Positions 48,500 to 58,925 of a DNA stretch of 64,000 nucleotides are shown here, piece by piece. Location of the stretch: NCBI RefSeq assembly GCF_018866325.1, contig NZ_CP076457.1:3073001-3137000 (forward strand), given 5' to 3'. The notes below the pieces were generated by a model, which had not been told where the DNA came from, did no database searches, and saw nothing but the letters and a program-made list of their open reading frames with translations. The DNA is from Streptomyces sp. YPW6 (GTDB taxonomy: Bacteria > Actinomycetota > Actinomycetes > Streptomycetales > Streptomycetaceae). Position 1 is the stretch's first letter. Every line of letters starts with the position of its first letter. Made by a program: the position numbers and the translations under genes.

Positions 48500-49737
48500 C
48501 CACTGCCTCCGGCTGCCCCGTCACCCACACCTCCGTCCCGCTGTCCGGGCCCCGCTTCCAGAGCGACCCCGTCCAGCTCTACCGGGACCTGCGGCGCGAC
48601 CACGGGGCGATCGCCCCGGTCGTCCTCGACGGCGGCATCCCCGCCTGGCTCGTCCTCGGCTACCGCGAACTGCACCAGGTCACCGGCGACCCGGTCCTCT
48701 TCAGCCGGGACTCCGACCTGTGGAACCAGTGGGACGAGATCCCCGACGACTGGCCGCTGCTGCCGATGATCGGGCGCAAGCAGCCCTCCATCCTCTACAC
48801 GGTCGGCGAACGCCACAGCGTCCGCGCGATGATGATCAGCAACGCGCTGGAGGGCGTCGACCCGTTCTCGCTGAAGCGGTACGCGGAGGAGTTCGCCGAC
48901 GAGCTGATCGACCGGTTCTGCACCAAGGGCTCGGTCGACATCATCGCGGAGTACGCCAAGCTGCTCCCCGCCCTGGTCCTGGCGAAGATCTACGGCTTCT
49001 CCGACGAGGAGGCCCACCCCCTGGTCGGCGCGATCAACGACATGATCGACGGCCGGGAGCGGGCGCTGGCCGGACAGCAGCACCTGGGCACCTCGATGTT
49101 CCGGCTCCTGGCGGACAAGCACGCCGAACCCGGCGACGACGTGGCCACCCGGATGCTCGACGCCCCCGGCGGCTTCACCGACGAGGAGGTCGCCCAGGAC
49201 CTCATGGTGATGATGGCGGCCGGCCACCAGCCGACCGCCGACTGGATGGGCAACTCGCTGCGCCTCATGCTGACCGACGACCGGTTCGCCGCCTCGCTCT
49301 CCGGCGGCCGGCACAGCGTCGCCGAGGCCATGAACGAGGTCCTCTGGGAGGACACCCCGACGCAGAACGTGGCCGGCCGCTGGGCCGCCCGCGACACCCA
49401 CCTCGGCGGCCGGCACATCCGCGCCGGCGACCTGCTGCTCCTCGGCCTCGCCGCCGCCAACGGCGACCCGCAGGTGCGCACCGACGGCTCGGCGCTGACC
49501 GGCGGCAACAACGCCTTCCTCTCCTTCGGCCACGGCGAGCACCGCTGCCCGTTCCCGGCCCAGGAGACCGCCGAGGTCATCGCCCGTACCGGTATCGAGG
49601 TCCTGCTCGACCGGCTGCCGGACGTGGACCTCGCCGTCCCCGCCGAGCAGCTCACCCGCCGCCCGTCGCCGTGGCTGCGCGGTCTGACGGACCTGCCGGT
49701 GCTCTTCACTCCCACCCCTGCCCTCGGGGGTGTCTGA
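48496..49737 (+). CDS. CYP157-like cytochrome P450 lacking the ExxR motif
   Basis: A 413-residue P450-fold protein encoded within a conservon. The heme-ligand loop is FGHGEHRCPF with Cys351, and the I-helix reads MAAGHQPTADW (240-250). The K-helix motif that is nearly invariant in P450s (ExxR) reads EVLW at 281-284, so the Arg is absent, as in the CYP157 family. No redox partner gene is adjacent. It may be a non-catalytic or regulatory P450 that works with the CYP154-like enzyme after it. GTG 48496 overlaps the cvnD stop. Confidence 0.88.
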   Translation: MTTASGCPVTHTSVPLSGPRFQSDPVQLYRDLRRDHGAIAPVVLDGGIPAWLVLGYRELHQVTGDPVLFSRDSDLWNQWDEIPDDWPLLPMIGRKQPSILYTVGERHSVRAMMISNALEGVDPFSLKRYAEEFADELIDRFCTKGSVDIIAEYAKLLPALVLAKIYGFSDEEAHPLVGAINDMIDGRERALAGQQHLGTSMFRLLADKHAEPGDDVATRMLDAPGGFTDEEVAQDLMVMMAAGHQPTADWMGNSLRLMLTDDRFAASLSGGRHSVAEAMNEVLWEDTPTQNVAGRWAARDTHLGGRHIRAGDLLLLGLAAANGDPQVRTDGSALTGGNNAFLSFGHGEHRCPFPAQETAEVIARTGIEVLLDRLPDVDLAVPAEQLTRRPSPWLRGLTDLPVLFTPTPALGGV

Positions 49738-49956
49738 ACCGTTCCGCGCGGGCGGGCGACGCCCGGCACGGCATCTCGCGGCGTTGCCGAAAGCCCTGGT
49801 GGATCCGTCCCCGGGCTCGCGACTCCCATCGAGCGGGGGAGGCCCCGTCCGAGGACGCTCCGGCGCCGTGCGATGCACCGCGCCCGGCGCCGCCCGCCGA
49901 TCCGCGCCGAATGGTCAGACACCCCCCAGCAACCCCGGAAGCCACGGAGGCCCCGT

Positions 49957-51186
49957 ATGACCCGTATCGCGCTCGACCCCTTCGTCAGAGACCTCGACGG
50001 CGAGAGCGCCGCGCTGCGGGCCGCCGGTCCGCTGGCGGAGGTGGAGCTGCCGGGCGGGGTGCACGTCTACGCGGTCACCCGCCACGCGGAGGCCCGCGCG
50101 CTGCTCACCGACAGCCGGGTGGTCAAGGACATCAACGTCTGGAACGCCTGGCGGCGCGGCGAGATACCGATGGACTGGCCGCTGATCGGCCTGGTCAACC
50201 CGGGCCGTTCGATGCTGACGGTCGACGGGGCCGACCACCGCCGGCTCCGTACGCTGGTGGCGCAGGCGCTCACGGTGAAGCGGGTGGAGCGGCTGCGGGC
50301 GGGCATCGAGGCCCTGACGAACGCGAGCCTGGAGAAGCTGGCGGCCCTCCCCGCCGGGCAGCCGGTGGACCTGAAGGCGGAGTTCGCCTACCCCCTCCCC
50401 ATGAACGTCATCAGCGAGCTGATGGGCGTGGACGCGGCGGACCACCCGCGGCTGAAGGAGCTGTTCGAGAAGTTCTTCTCGACGCAGACCCCGCCGGAGG
50501 AGGTCCCGCAGATGATGGCGGACCTGGCGAAGCTCTTCACGAAGATCGTCGACGACAAGCGGGCGAACCCGGGCGACGACCTCACCAGCGCGCTGATCGC
50601 GGCCTCGGAGAACGGCGACCACCTCACCGACGAGGAGATCGTCAACACGCTGCAACTGATCATCGCCGCCGGACACGAGACCACGATCAGCCTGATCGTC
50701 AACGTGGTGGAAGCCCTCCAGACCCACCCCGAGCAGCGCAGGAAGGTGCTCGACGGCGAGATCGGCTGGGAGGGCGTGATCGAGGAGACCCTGCGCTGGA
50801 ACACCCCGACCTCGCACGTCCTGATCCGCTTCGCGACGGAGGACATCGAGGTCGGCGACAGGATCCTCCCGAAGGGCGAGGGCCTGGTCATCTCGTTCGG
50901 CGCACTGGGCCGGGACGAGGAGCAGTACGGCCCGACGGCGGGCGACTTCGACGCCGCCCGCACCCCGAACCGCCACATCGCCTTCGGGCACGGCCCGCAC
51001 GTCTGTCCCGGCGCGGCGCTGTCCCGCCTGGAAGCGGGCATCGCGCTCCCGGCCCTCTACGAGAGGTTCCCGGAACTGGACCTGGCGGTCCCGGCGTCCG
51101 AACTGCGCAACAAGCCGATCGTGACGCAGAACGACCTGCACGAACTGCCGGTGAAGCTGGGCTGCCCGTTCGGCGGCGACGCCTGA
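49957..51186 (+). CDS. CYP154-like cytochrome P450
   Basis: A 409-residue P450 with all signatures: I-helix IIAAGHETTISL (235-246), ExxR as ETLR (277-280), and heme loop FGHGPHVCPG with Cys350. It follows the CYP157-like gene by 219 bp, the usual CYP157-CYP154 order in conservons. CYP154 enzymes hydroxylate small hydrophobic or steroid-like molecules; the native substrate here is unknown. ATG 49957 has CGGAGG at 49945-49950. Confidence 0.9.
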   Translation: MTRIALDPFVRDLDGESAALRAAGPLAEVELPGGVHVYAVTRHAEARALLTDSRVVKDINVWNAWRRGEIPMDWPLIGLVNPGRSMLTVDGADHRRLRTLVAQALTVKRVERLRAGIEALTNASLEKLAALPAGQPVDLKAEFAYPLPMNVISELMGVDAADHPRLKELFEKFFSTQTPPEEVPQMMADLAKLFTKIVDDKRANPGDDLTSALIAASENGDHLTDEEIVNTLQLIIAAGHETTISLIVNVVEALQTHPEQRRKVLDGEIGWEGVIEETLRWNTPTSHVLIRFATEDIEVGDRILPKGEGLVISFGALGRDEEQYGPTAGDFDAARTPNRHIAFGHGPHVCPGAALSRLEAGIALPALYERFPELDLAVPASELRNKPIVTQNDLHELPVKLGCPFGGDA

Positions 51187-52673
<1,487 letters not shown>

Positions 52674-52710
52674 CCCTTCGGTTCTGTGCGGCTGTACGGC
52701 TGTACGAAGA

Positions 52711-52745
52711 CGGCCCGGCACCCACGTGGGGTGCCGGGCCGTTTC
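52711..52745 (+). terminator. Rho-independent-type terminator after serC
   Basis: CGGCCCGGCACCC (52711-52723) pairs perfectly with GGGTGCCGGGCCG (52729-52741) across a 5-nt loop, followed by TTTCTGCTT. It is the clearest terminator in the window. Confidence 0.85.
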
Positions 52746-52844
52746 TGCTTCACTCGACCGGGCGGCATATGCCAGAAGCGCGATCTGGGGCAGTCCCGCC
52801 CTACGATGATGCTCTCGACACCAGCCCATTCCAGGAGGCCCGCA

Positions 52845-53459
52845 ATGTCTGCATCAGCAGTCGAGCACCCCTGTGACGGTGAGCCGGAATTCTCGCTGCT
52901 GGACAGCGCCAACGAACTGTCCGATCAGCTCCCGGGTCGCCGCGTCGAGATCATCGGAGGCGTCATCACCGTGGCCCCGTCCCCGGACGGCCCGCACGCC
53001 GACGCACTGACCACACTCGCGCTCCTTTTCGGAGCCGCGGGGCTCCACGGCCAGGAGTCCAGAATCCTTCAGGGGGCCGGTCTCTGGCTGCCCAGTGGCC
53101 CCTATGACTATGCCATCCCCGATCTGGCGCTCGTCGACGCGGACTACAGAGACCATCAGGCCGAGAACGCCACCTACGACCCCAGCGTCTTCCGTCTTGT
53201 GCTGGAGGTCACCTCCGGGAACTACCAGAACGATCTCCGCAACAAGGTCACGGCCTATGCCCAGGCCAAGATCCCGGTCTACGTCATCCTCGACCGCAAG
53301 CACAGCCGGGTCCACGTCCTGACCGAACCGCTCGCCGGTGGTTACGACAACCACCAGGTCTACGCGCCCGGTCAAACGGTCACCCTCCCCGACTCCATCG
53401 GCGCCGAAGTCTCCCTGGACGTCGAAGAACTCGTGCGGGCGGGCAGCCCGAAACGCTGA
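52845..53459 (+). CDS. Uma2 (DUF820) family putative restriction-endonuclease-fold protein
   Basis: A 204-residue protein of the PD-(D/E)xK-like Uma2 family, abundant and functionally obscure in Streptomyces. Conserved parts are RRVEIIGGVITVAPSPDGPHADALTTLALLF, YDYAIPDLALVDADY (catalytic-type Asp), FRLVLEVTSGNYQNDLRNKVTAYAQAKIPVYVILD (the E-x-K-like region, reading EVTS) and the late VTLPDSIG. ATG 52845 has CCAGGAGG at 52831-52838. No partner gene suggests a restriction system. Confidence 0.85.
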   Translation: MSASAVEHPCDGEPEFSLLDSANELSDQLPGRRVEIIGGVITVAPSPDGPHADALTTLALLFGAAGLHGQESRILQGAGLWLPSGPYDYAIPDLALVDADYRDHQAENATYDPSVFRLVLEVTSGNYQNDLRNKVTAYAQAKIPVYVILDRKHSRVHVLTEPLAGGYDNHQVYAPGQTVTLPDSIGAEVSLDVEELVRAGSPKR

Positions 53460-53472
53460 GGCGCGGGCGGGG

Positions 53473-53877
53473 TCACGCCGCTGCCAGTACCGCCCGCAGC
53501 GCCGCTATCCCCGCCAGCCACTCCCGGTCCGCCCCGGCGTCCGCCCACAGGTCCAGCGGCTCGGCGTTCTTCGCGGTGAGGCGGTCCAGGGCCCGGACGG
53601 CCAGCGGGCGCAGATCGGCCGGCAGCGGCGGCAGCGGGTTCTTCGGGCCGTACGGCGTGGTGACGGGGGCGCCGCCGGGACACTGGGCGGCGACCAGCGC
53701 GGCGGCGGCCACCGCCTCCTCCCCTCCGTCCACGTACTCCTCGGGGCCGGTGCCCGCGACCGAGGCCAGGATGTCGCGGAGCACGTCCGCCTTCTTCCCC
53801 GGCTCCGCGTCGTCGACCCGGCCGCCGAAGTCGGCCGCGGTGTCGTTGTCGAAGTGGCCGATGTCCCAGGCGCCCAT
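53473..53877 (-). CDS. DUF4259 domain protein
   Basis: A 134-residue protein starting MGAWDIGHFDNDTAADFGGRVDDAEPGKKADVLRDILASVA, the diagnostic DUF4259 opening, and continuing GGEEAVAAAALVAAQCPGG. Soluble; function unknown. Such genes often lie beside toxin-immunity clusters, but none is adjacent here. GGGGGAG upstream of ATG 53877 supports the start. Confidence 0.85.
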   Translation of the reverse strand: MGAWDIGHFDNDTAADFGGRVDDAEPGKKADVLRDILASVAGTGPEEYVDGGEEAVAAAALVAAQCPGGAPVTTPYGPKNPLPPLPADLRPLAVRALDRLTAKNAEPLDLWADAGADREWLAGIAALRAVLAAA

Positions 53878-53918
53878 GGGCTCCCCCTCAGTCCGTGTGC
53901 CGGTCGGTCCGCGCCCGG

Positions 53919-54638
53919 TCAGTCCGTTGCGCTGTTGTCCCCATCGTCACAGCCGCCACTGACAACCGGCCTGCGCGCCAGGACGAACCCCTGCGGCGCC
54001 CGCTCCGGGAACGGACCGTCCGTCTCCCGCTCCCGCCACACCCGGGACACCACCTCCAGGCCCGCTTCCCGCAGCAGTCCGGCCACCCGCTCGGGCTGCC
54101 GCCGGTGGAAGACGAGCGACACCTCCAGGCCCCAGGCATCCGTCAGCCGCAGCGGCTCGTCACCGACCTGGAAGCCCAGCTGCACGTGGCCGCCCGGGGC
54201 GAGCACGCGGTGGAACTCCGCGAAGGCGCGCGGCAGTTCCTCGTCCGGGACGTGGATCGTCGAGTACCAGGCGAGCAGCCCGCCCAGCGACGCGTCCGGC
54301 AGGTCGAGGGCGAGCATGGAGCCCTCCTCGAAGCGCAGCCCGGGATGCTCCTGCCGCGCCACCGCGACCATCTGCGGGGAGAGGTCGATCCCGAACACGT
54401 CCAGTCCCCGGCCGAGTCCGTGGAGATACCCGGTCACCCGGCCCGTTCCGCAGCCGACATCGGCCACGGGGAGGCCGCCGCCCGCCGCCGCCAGTTCCGC
54501 GAACGCACGTAACAGCGCACGCTCCAAGGGCTTGGCCGCCAGCTCGCCGCGGGCGAAGTCGGCGTAGGCGGGGGCCATGGCGTCGTACGAGGTCCGGGTG
54601 GCGTGCAGGAAGTCGGACGACAGGTCAGGGGTGGTCAT
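53919..54638 (-). CDS. Class I SAM-dependent methyltransferase
   Basis: A 239-residue methyltransferase of the UbiE/Methyltransf_25 type. Motif I is VADVGCGTGRVTGYLHGLGRGLDVFGIDLSPQMVAVARQEHP (about 58-100), followed by GSMLALDLPDASLGGLLAWYSTIHVPDEELPRAFAEFHRVLAPGGHVQLGF. The substrate is unknown. It is transcribed in the same direction as the DUF4259 gene, 41 bp upstream of it. Confidence 0.88.
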   Translation of the reverse strand: MTTPDLSSDFLHATRTSYDAMAPAYADFARGELAAKPLERALLRAFAELAAAGGGLPVADVGCGTGRVTGYLHGLGRGLDVFGIDLSPQMVAVARQEHPGLRFEEGSMLALDLPDASLGGLLAWYSTIHVPDEELPRAFAEFHRVLAPGGHVQLGFQVGDEPLRLTDAWGLEVSLVFHRRQPERVAGLLREAGLEVVSRVWRERETDGPFPERAPQGFVLARRPVVSGGCDDGDNSATD

Positions 54639-54661
54639 GGCGCCTCACCCTAGGGGCTGGT

Positions 54662-54810
54662 CAGGCCTCCTGTCCCGGCGTCAGGCGGCCCCCCTCGGCA
54701 TCGGGCGGCACTCCGGCCCCGGCATCGGGCCACGCTCCCGTCCCGGCGTCAGGCGGCACTCCCATCCCCGCGTCCGGCGCCCTCTTCCGGCGCCTGGCGG
54801 CACTCCGGTC
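54662..54810. repeat. Imperfect repeat between methyltransferase and acetyltransferase genes
   Basis: GGCATCGGGC(G/C)-type and CCCGGCGTCAGGCGGC-type units recur about five times with the flanking phrase GGCGGCACTCC (three copies), at intervals of roughly 36-54 bp. No coding potential is seen. Confidence 0.5.
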
Positions 54811-54814
54811 CCGG

Positions 54815-55468
54815 TCACTGCTGTGGCATCGGGGGAGGCGGCACGTTCCCGGCCCACCGCCGCTCGCCGTCCTCCCACTCCCCGGTCGGGCCGAGGCCCG
54901 CCGCCACCGCCACCCCGGCGGACGCGGCATGGTCGGGGTGGATGTGGGCGACGAGCTCCCGCACGCCCCCGGCCGAGGCCAGGTGGGCCGCCAGGCCCCG
55001 AGCGGCCTCGCGCGCGTACCCCCGGCCCTGCCAGGGCGTTCCGATCACCCAGGCGATCTCCGCGCGCGGACCCCGCACGGTCGCCTGGACGTATCCGACG
55101 ATCCTCGCGGCCGGCTGCCCGGCCGAATCCGCATCCGACCGGTCGTCCGGCTCCCCGTCCGCCCGACCGGTCCCCTCTCCAGCGACTCCTCCGGCCCCCT
55201 CTGCGTCCCCTTCTCCGGCCGTGCGGACCCGGAGCACCCAGTTCCACCACCGCTCCCCCGGCTCCGGCGACCCGGCGCACTGGCGCTCGTACCGGACCCG
55301 CAGCGCGTCCCGCGACGGCGGCTCGCCCCCGGTGAAGTCGTAGAGCACCGGGTCCGCCAGGACGGCCGCCATCTCCTCGGCGTACGCCGGTTCGAGGGGG
55401 AGCGCGTCGAGACGGGCGGTGGCGAAGGGCGGCGGGGTGACGGGCAGGGGAGCGGCGGTCGTCGGCAC
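54815..55468 (-). CDS. GNAT-family N-acetyltransferase
   Basis: A 217-residue acetyltransferase (RimJ-like). TARLDALPLEPAYAEEMAAVLADPVLYDFTGGEPPSRDALRVRYERQ is the family opening. The acetyl-CoA loop is IGTPWQGRGYAREAARGLAAHLAS (about 142-165). A Gly/Asp-rich insert (about 85-118) interrupts the domain. Start GTG 55468. The acceptor is unknown. Confidence 0.88.
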   Translation of the reverse strand: MPTTAAPLPVTPPPFATARLDALPLEPAYAEEMAAVLADPVLYDFTGGEPPSRDALRVRYERQCAGSPEPGERWWNWVLRVRTAGEGDAEGAGGVAGEGTGRADGEPDDRSDADSAGQPAARIVGYVQATVRGPRAEIAWVIGTPWQGRGYAREAARGLAAHLASAGGVRELVAHIHPDHAASAGVAVAAGLGPTGEWEDGERRWAGNVPPPPMPQQ

Positions 55469-55543
55469 GCTGCCCGACCCTACGCGGCCTGCGCCTGCCC
55501 CGGCCGCGCATGTCCGCCCCTCACGAGCGCCTCTGTCAGCCGC

Positions 55544-56416
55544 TCACCGGCTCAAGCGCTGGAAGCGGCGGACCGCCAGTGGCAGGAACACCAGCGTGAT
55601 CACCAGCGGCCACACCACCGCCATCGGCAACGCGTGCTCCTCGATCCAGGTCCCGCCGCCCGCCACCGGGTTGCCGAACAGTTCGCGCGTCGCCGTCGCG
55701 GTCGAGGAGAGCGGGTTCCAGGAGGCGACGAAGCCGAGCCAGTCCGGCATCAGGGACGGTGAGACGAAGGTGCTGGAGATCATCGTGAGGGGGAAGGCGA
55801 CCGCGTACAGCCCGCCCGCCGCCTCCGGGGTGGGGACCAGCATGCCGAGCCAGACGCCGACCCAGATCAGGCTGAACCGCAGCAGCAGGAGCAGCCCGAA
55901 CGCCCCGAGCGCGCCCGTCGCGCCGCCGTCCGCGCGCCAGCCGACGAGCAGGGCGGTGACGGCCAGGATGGCGAGCTCGGCGGCGGCCACCACCAGGTCG
56001 GCCGCCCCGCGCCCGGAGGCGAACGCGGACGGGGCCATCGGCATGGACCGGAAGCGGTCGACGACCCCCTTCGAGGCGTCGGTGACGACGGCCACGGCGG
56101 TGTTCATGAAGCCCATGGCCATGGTCATCGCGAACATGCCGGGCATCAGGAACTCCCGGTAGTCCCCGCCCCCGGGCACCCTCATCGCGCTGCCGAAGAC
56201 GTACCCGTACAGCAGCAGGGAGAGGATCGGGAAGCCGAGCTGCCAGACGATCGCGGCCGGCCGCCGTTGGTAGTGGGTCAGGGTGCGGCGGGTGATGTTC
56301 CAGCAGTCGACGACGGCCCAGCGGGCGAGGCCGTGGTCGAGGTCGGGGCGGCGGTCGGGGCCGCCCGTGGAGCGGCGCACGCCGGTCGTCGCGGGATCGC
56401 GTTCGCGGGTCGTCAT
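55544..56416 (-). CDS. ABC-2 type permease, DrrB-like
   Basis: A 290-residue membrane subunit with six hydrophobic segments, including [57 protein letters not shown] and the C-terminal [20 protein letters not shown]. It has the ABC-2 signature region [24 protein letters not shown]. Its ATG overlaps the ATPase stop (56413-56416), so the two form one exporter, probably of a drug or lipid-like molecule. Confidence 0.9.
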   Translation of the reverse strand: MTTRERDPATTGVRRSTGGPDRRPDLDHGLARWAVVDCWNITRRTLTHYQRRPAAIVWQLGFPILSLLLYGYVFGSAMRVPGGGDYREFLMPGMFAMTMAMGFMNTAVAVVTDASKGVVDRFRSMPMAPSAFASGRGAADLVVAAAELAILAVTALLVGWRADGGATGALGAFGLLLLLRFSLIWVGVWLGMLVPTPEAAGGLYAVAFPLTMISSTFVSPSLMPDWLGFVASWNPLSSTATATRELFGNPVAGGGTWIEEHALPMAVVWPLVITLVFLPLAVRRFQRLSR

Positions 56417-57468
56417 GCCGCCGCCACCTCCGGGGCGTCGTGACTCTCGGTGCCGTGGCCCGTCAGCCGCAGGAACACGTCGTCCAGGCTCGGCCGGCGC
56501 AGCCCGATGTCCTCCACCGCGATGCCGTCGTCCTGGAGGCTCCGGACCACGTCGGTGAGCGCGGCCACCCGGTCGGTGACCTGGGCGTGCACCCGGCGGG
56601 CGGGGGTGTCGGTGACGACGAGCCCGCCCCCGGCCACCCGCTCGACGGCCTTCGCCACTGCGCCGAGGTCCCCCGGGTCGGCGGCGACGACCTCGATCCG
56701 GTCGCCGCCGACCCGGTTCTTCAGCGCGTCCGGGGTGTCGTCGGCGATGGCCCGCCCCCGGTCGATGACGGTGACGTGCGAGGCGAGCCGGTCCGCCTCG
56801 TCGAGGTACTGCGTGGTCAGCAGCACCGTCGTACCGCCCGCCACCAGCGCCCGGACCGCCTCCCAGACCTCGCCCCGGCTGCGCGGGTCGAGCCCGGTCG
56901 TCGGCTCGTCCAGGAAGAGCACGTCGGGCTGGAGGATCATCGAGGAGGCCAGGTCGAGCCGGCGCCGCATGCCGCCGCTGTACGCCGTGGCGGCCCTGTC
57001 GGCCGCCTCGGTCAGGCCGAACCGGTCCAGCAGCTCCCCGGCGCGCTCCCGGGCCCGGCGGTTGCCCAGGTGGAAGAGGCGCCCGAACATCTCCAGGTTC
57101 TGCCGCCCGGTGATCCCCTCGTCGACGGCCGCGTACTGGCCGGTGAGCCCGATCCGGCTCCGTACGCGGCGGGGTTCGCGCGCCACGTCGAGCCCGGCGA
57201 CCTCGGCCCGACCCGCGTCATGGCGCAGCAGGGTGGCGAGGACGCGCACGGCGGTGGTCTTGCCGGCCCCGTTCGGACCGAGGAGGCCGTGGACGGTGCC
57301 GGGGCGGACGGCGAGGTCGAGGCCGTCGAGCGCCCGCTTCCCCTGGTACCGCTTCACCACACCCTCGGCGAGCACGGCGTACCCGGACGCGGACATGGCT
57401 GAGGACGCACAGACGGCCGAGGACGCGGATGCGGATTCGGACACGGATGCGGATGCGGATGAAGTCAT
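56413..57468 (-). CDS. ABC transporter ATPase, DrrA-like
   Basis: A 351-residue ATPase. A Ser/Ala hexamer-like N-terminal repeat ([14 protein letters not shown]) precedes the domain. Walker A is [12 protein letters not shown], signature [12 protein letters not shown], Walker [13 protein letters not shown] and switch [14 protein letters not shown]-terminal DUF4162-like region ends in [17 protein letters not shown], the DrrA-type tail. It is divergent from the TetR gene across two operator copies. Confidence 0.92.
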   Translation of the reverse strand: MTSSASASVSESASASSAVCASSAMSASGYAVLAEGVVKRYQGKRALDGLDLAVRPGTVHGLLGPNGAGKTTAVRVLATLLRHDAGRAEVAGLDVAREPRRVRSRIGLTGQYAAVDEGITGRQNLEMFGRLFHLGNRRARERAGELLDRFGLTEAADRAATAYSGGMRRRLDLASSMILQPDVLFLDEPTTGLDPRSRGEVWEAVRALVAGGTTVLLTTQYLDEADRLASHVTVIDRGRAIADDTPDALKNRVGGDRIEVVAADPGDLGAVAKAVERVAGGGLVVTDTPARRVHAQVTDRVAALTDVVRSLQDDGIAVEDIGLRRPSLDDVFLRLTGHGTESHDAPEVAAA

Positions 57469-57517
57469 GGCTTACCCCCTGATTCCGCTCGGCGGCCGAC
57501 AGATCGGCCGCCTGAAC

Positions 57518-57554
57518 TGAGTACACCGTACCCGATAATGAGTACACCGTACTC
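57518..57554. promoter_or_regulatory. Two TetR-type operators in the exporter/regulator intergenic region
   Basis: TGAGTACACCGTAC occurs at 57518-57531 and again at 57539-57552, centred 21 bp (two helical turns) apart. The second copy extends to a perfect palindrome, GAGTAC-ACC-GTACTC (57540-57554). A GATAAT -10-like hexamer lies between them. They should bind the TetR protein encoded at 57585 and control both directions. Confidence 0.7.
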
Positions 57555-57584
57555 ACTTTCTTCCCGGCCCCGTACGCTGAGCCC

Positions 57585-58397
57585 ATGACGAACGACGGAA
57601 CGACAGCCGGGGCAGCGTCGAAGGCGGACGGACCGGCCACCGCGAGCGGCGACATCGCGCGCAGCCTGGAGCTGCTGTGGGGCACCGGCGAACGCCCCAG
57701 CCGCGGCCCCAGGCCGGGCCTCTCCCTGGACCGGATCGTCACCACCGCCGTCGCCGTCGCGGACGCGGAGGGGCTGGCCGCCGTCTCGATGCGCCGCCTC
57801 TCCACCGAGCTGGGCACGGGCACGATGTCGCTCTACCGGTACGTCCCCGGCAAGGCCGAGCTGCTGGACCTGATGTTCGACCGGGTCCTCGGCGAACCCT
57901 TCGCCGACCACCCCGGCGAGCCCCCCGCCGACTGGCGCGAGGCGATCGACCGGATGGCCCGGGGCCACCTGGAGACCCTGCGCCGCCACCCCTGGCTCCT
58001 CAAGATCAACCAGGCGCGTACGGTGCTCGGCCCCAGCGCCCTGCGCGGACTGGAGCTCGCGCTCACGGGGCTGCGGGGCATGGGGCTGCGGGACCCCGAG
58101 CTGATCGGCGTGATCATCGCGGTGAACAGCTTCGTGGAGGGCCTCGCCCGCACCCAGGCCGACGCGGCGGAGGCGGTGGCGCAGACCGGGCTGAGCGACG
58201 AGGCGTTCTGGGACAGCCAGCGGCCCTACCTGGAGCGGGCCATGCTGAGCGGCGCGTACCCGATGATGGCGGGCATGGCGGAGGACACCTTCAGCCCCGG
58301 CTTCGACCAGTTCACCTTCGGACTGCAACGGCTGATCGCCGGTTTCGACGCACTGGTCCGGGAGCGGGCCGCGGAACGGGCGGCGTCCCGAACATGA
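57585..58397 (+). CDS. TetR-family repressor of the DrrAB-type exporter
   Basis: A 270-residue TetR of the TetR_C (tetracycline-repressor-like) type. The HTH (about 45-90) is LDRIVTTAVAVADAEGLAAVSMRRLSTELGTGTMSLYRYVPGKAELLDLMFD. The C-terminal ligand domain is helical. A tail of about 45 residues precedes the HTH. Its divergence from the ABC genes over a pair of near-identical operators makes drug-inducible derepression likely. Confidence 0.9.
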   Translation: MTNDGTTAGAASKADGPATASGDIARSLELLWGTGERPSRGPRPGLSLDRIVTTAVAVADAEGLAAVSMRRLSTELGTGTMSLYRYVPGKAELLDLMFDRVLGEPFADHPGEPPADWREAIDRMARGHLETLRRHPWLLKINQARTVLGPSALRGLELALTGLRGMGLRDPELIGVIIAVNSFVEGLARTQADAAEAVAQTGLSDEAFWDSQRPYLERAMLSGAYPMMAGMAEDTFSPGFDQFTFGLQRLIAGFDALVRERAAERAASRT

Positions 58398-58428
58398 CAG
58401 GGCGGCCGGCCCGTGCCCCAATGGATAT

Positions 58429-58830
58429 ATGGACGCAAGCCGGGAGCTCGCTCCTTTCGTCAAGCAGTACGCGGTCCTGCTGAGCACCCGCCGGCAGGAC
58501 GGGACCTCCGTCGGCACACCGGTCAACATCGCCGTCGAGGGCGATCACGCGTTCATCCGCACGTTCTCGTCCGCCTGGAAGGTCGAGCGGATGCGCAACC
58601 ACCCGCAGGTGGAGATCGCGCCCTGCACGGTGCGGGGCGTCCCGACCGGACCACGGATCAGAGCGCACGCACGGCTGCTGCGGGCGGGCACGAAGGAGAA
58701 CACGCACGCGGCGCGGATGCTGTCGCGCAAGTACCCGATCGTGCAGGGCGTGCTGGTCCCGATCGCGCACCGACTGAAGCGGGACCGGACGCTGCACTAC
58801 GAGGTGTGGCCCGTGACGGACGAGGACTGA
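58429..58830 (+). CDS. PPOX-class (F420/FMN-dependent) oxidoreductase
   Basis: A 133-residue split-barrel flavin/F420 protein: PFVKQYAVLLSTRRQDGTSVGTPVNIAVEGDHAFIRTFSSAWKVERMRNHPQVEIAPCTVRGVPTGP is the family core with the phosphate-binding region. Actinobacterial PPOX proteins of this length commonly reduce substrates with F420H2, which is inferred here. ATG 58429 lies 31 bp after the TetR stop. Confidence 0.85.
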   Translation: MDASRELAPFVKQYAVLLSTRRQDGTSVGTPVNIAVEGDHAFIRTFSSAWKVERMRNHPQVEIAPCTVRGVPTGPRIRAHARLLRAGTKENTHAARMLSRKYPIVQGVLVPIAHRLKRDRTLHYEVWPVTDED

Positions 58831-58925
58831 GGGGACCCTGGACCGAGGGGACCCGAGACCGAGGGGACCCGGGACCGAGGGGCCCAGCACCCCGGCCCTT
58901 CCTCTGCCCCGGCCCGCCCCGGCCG

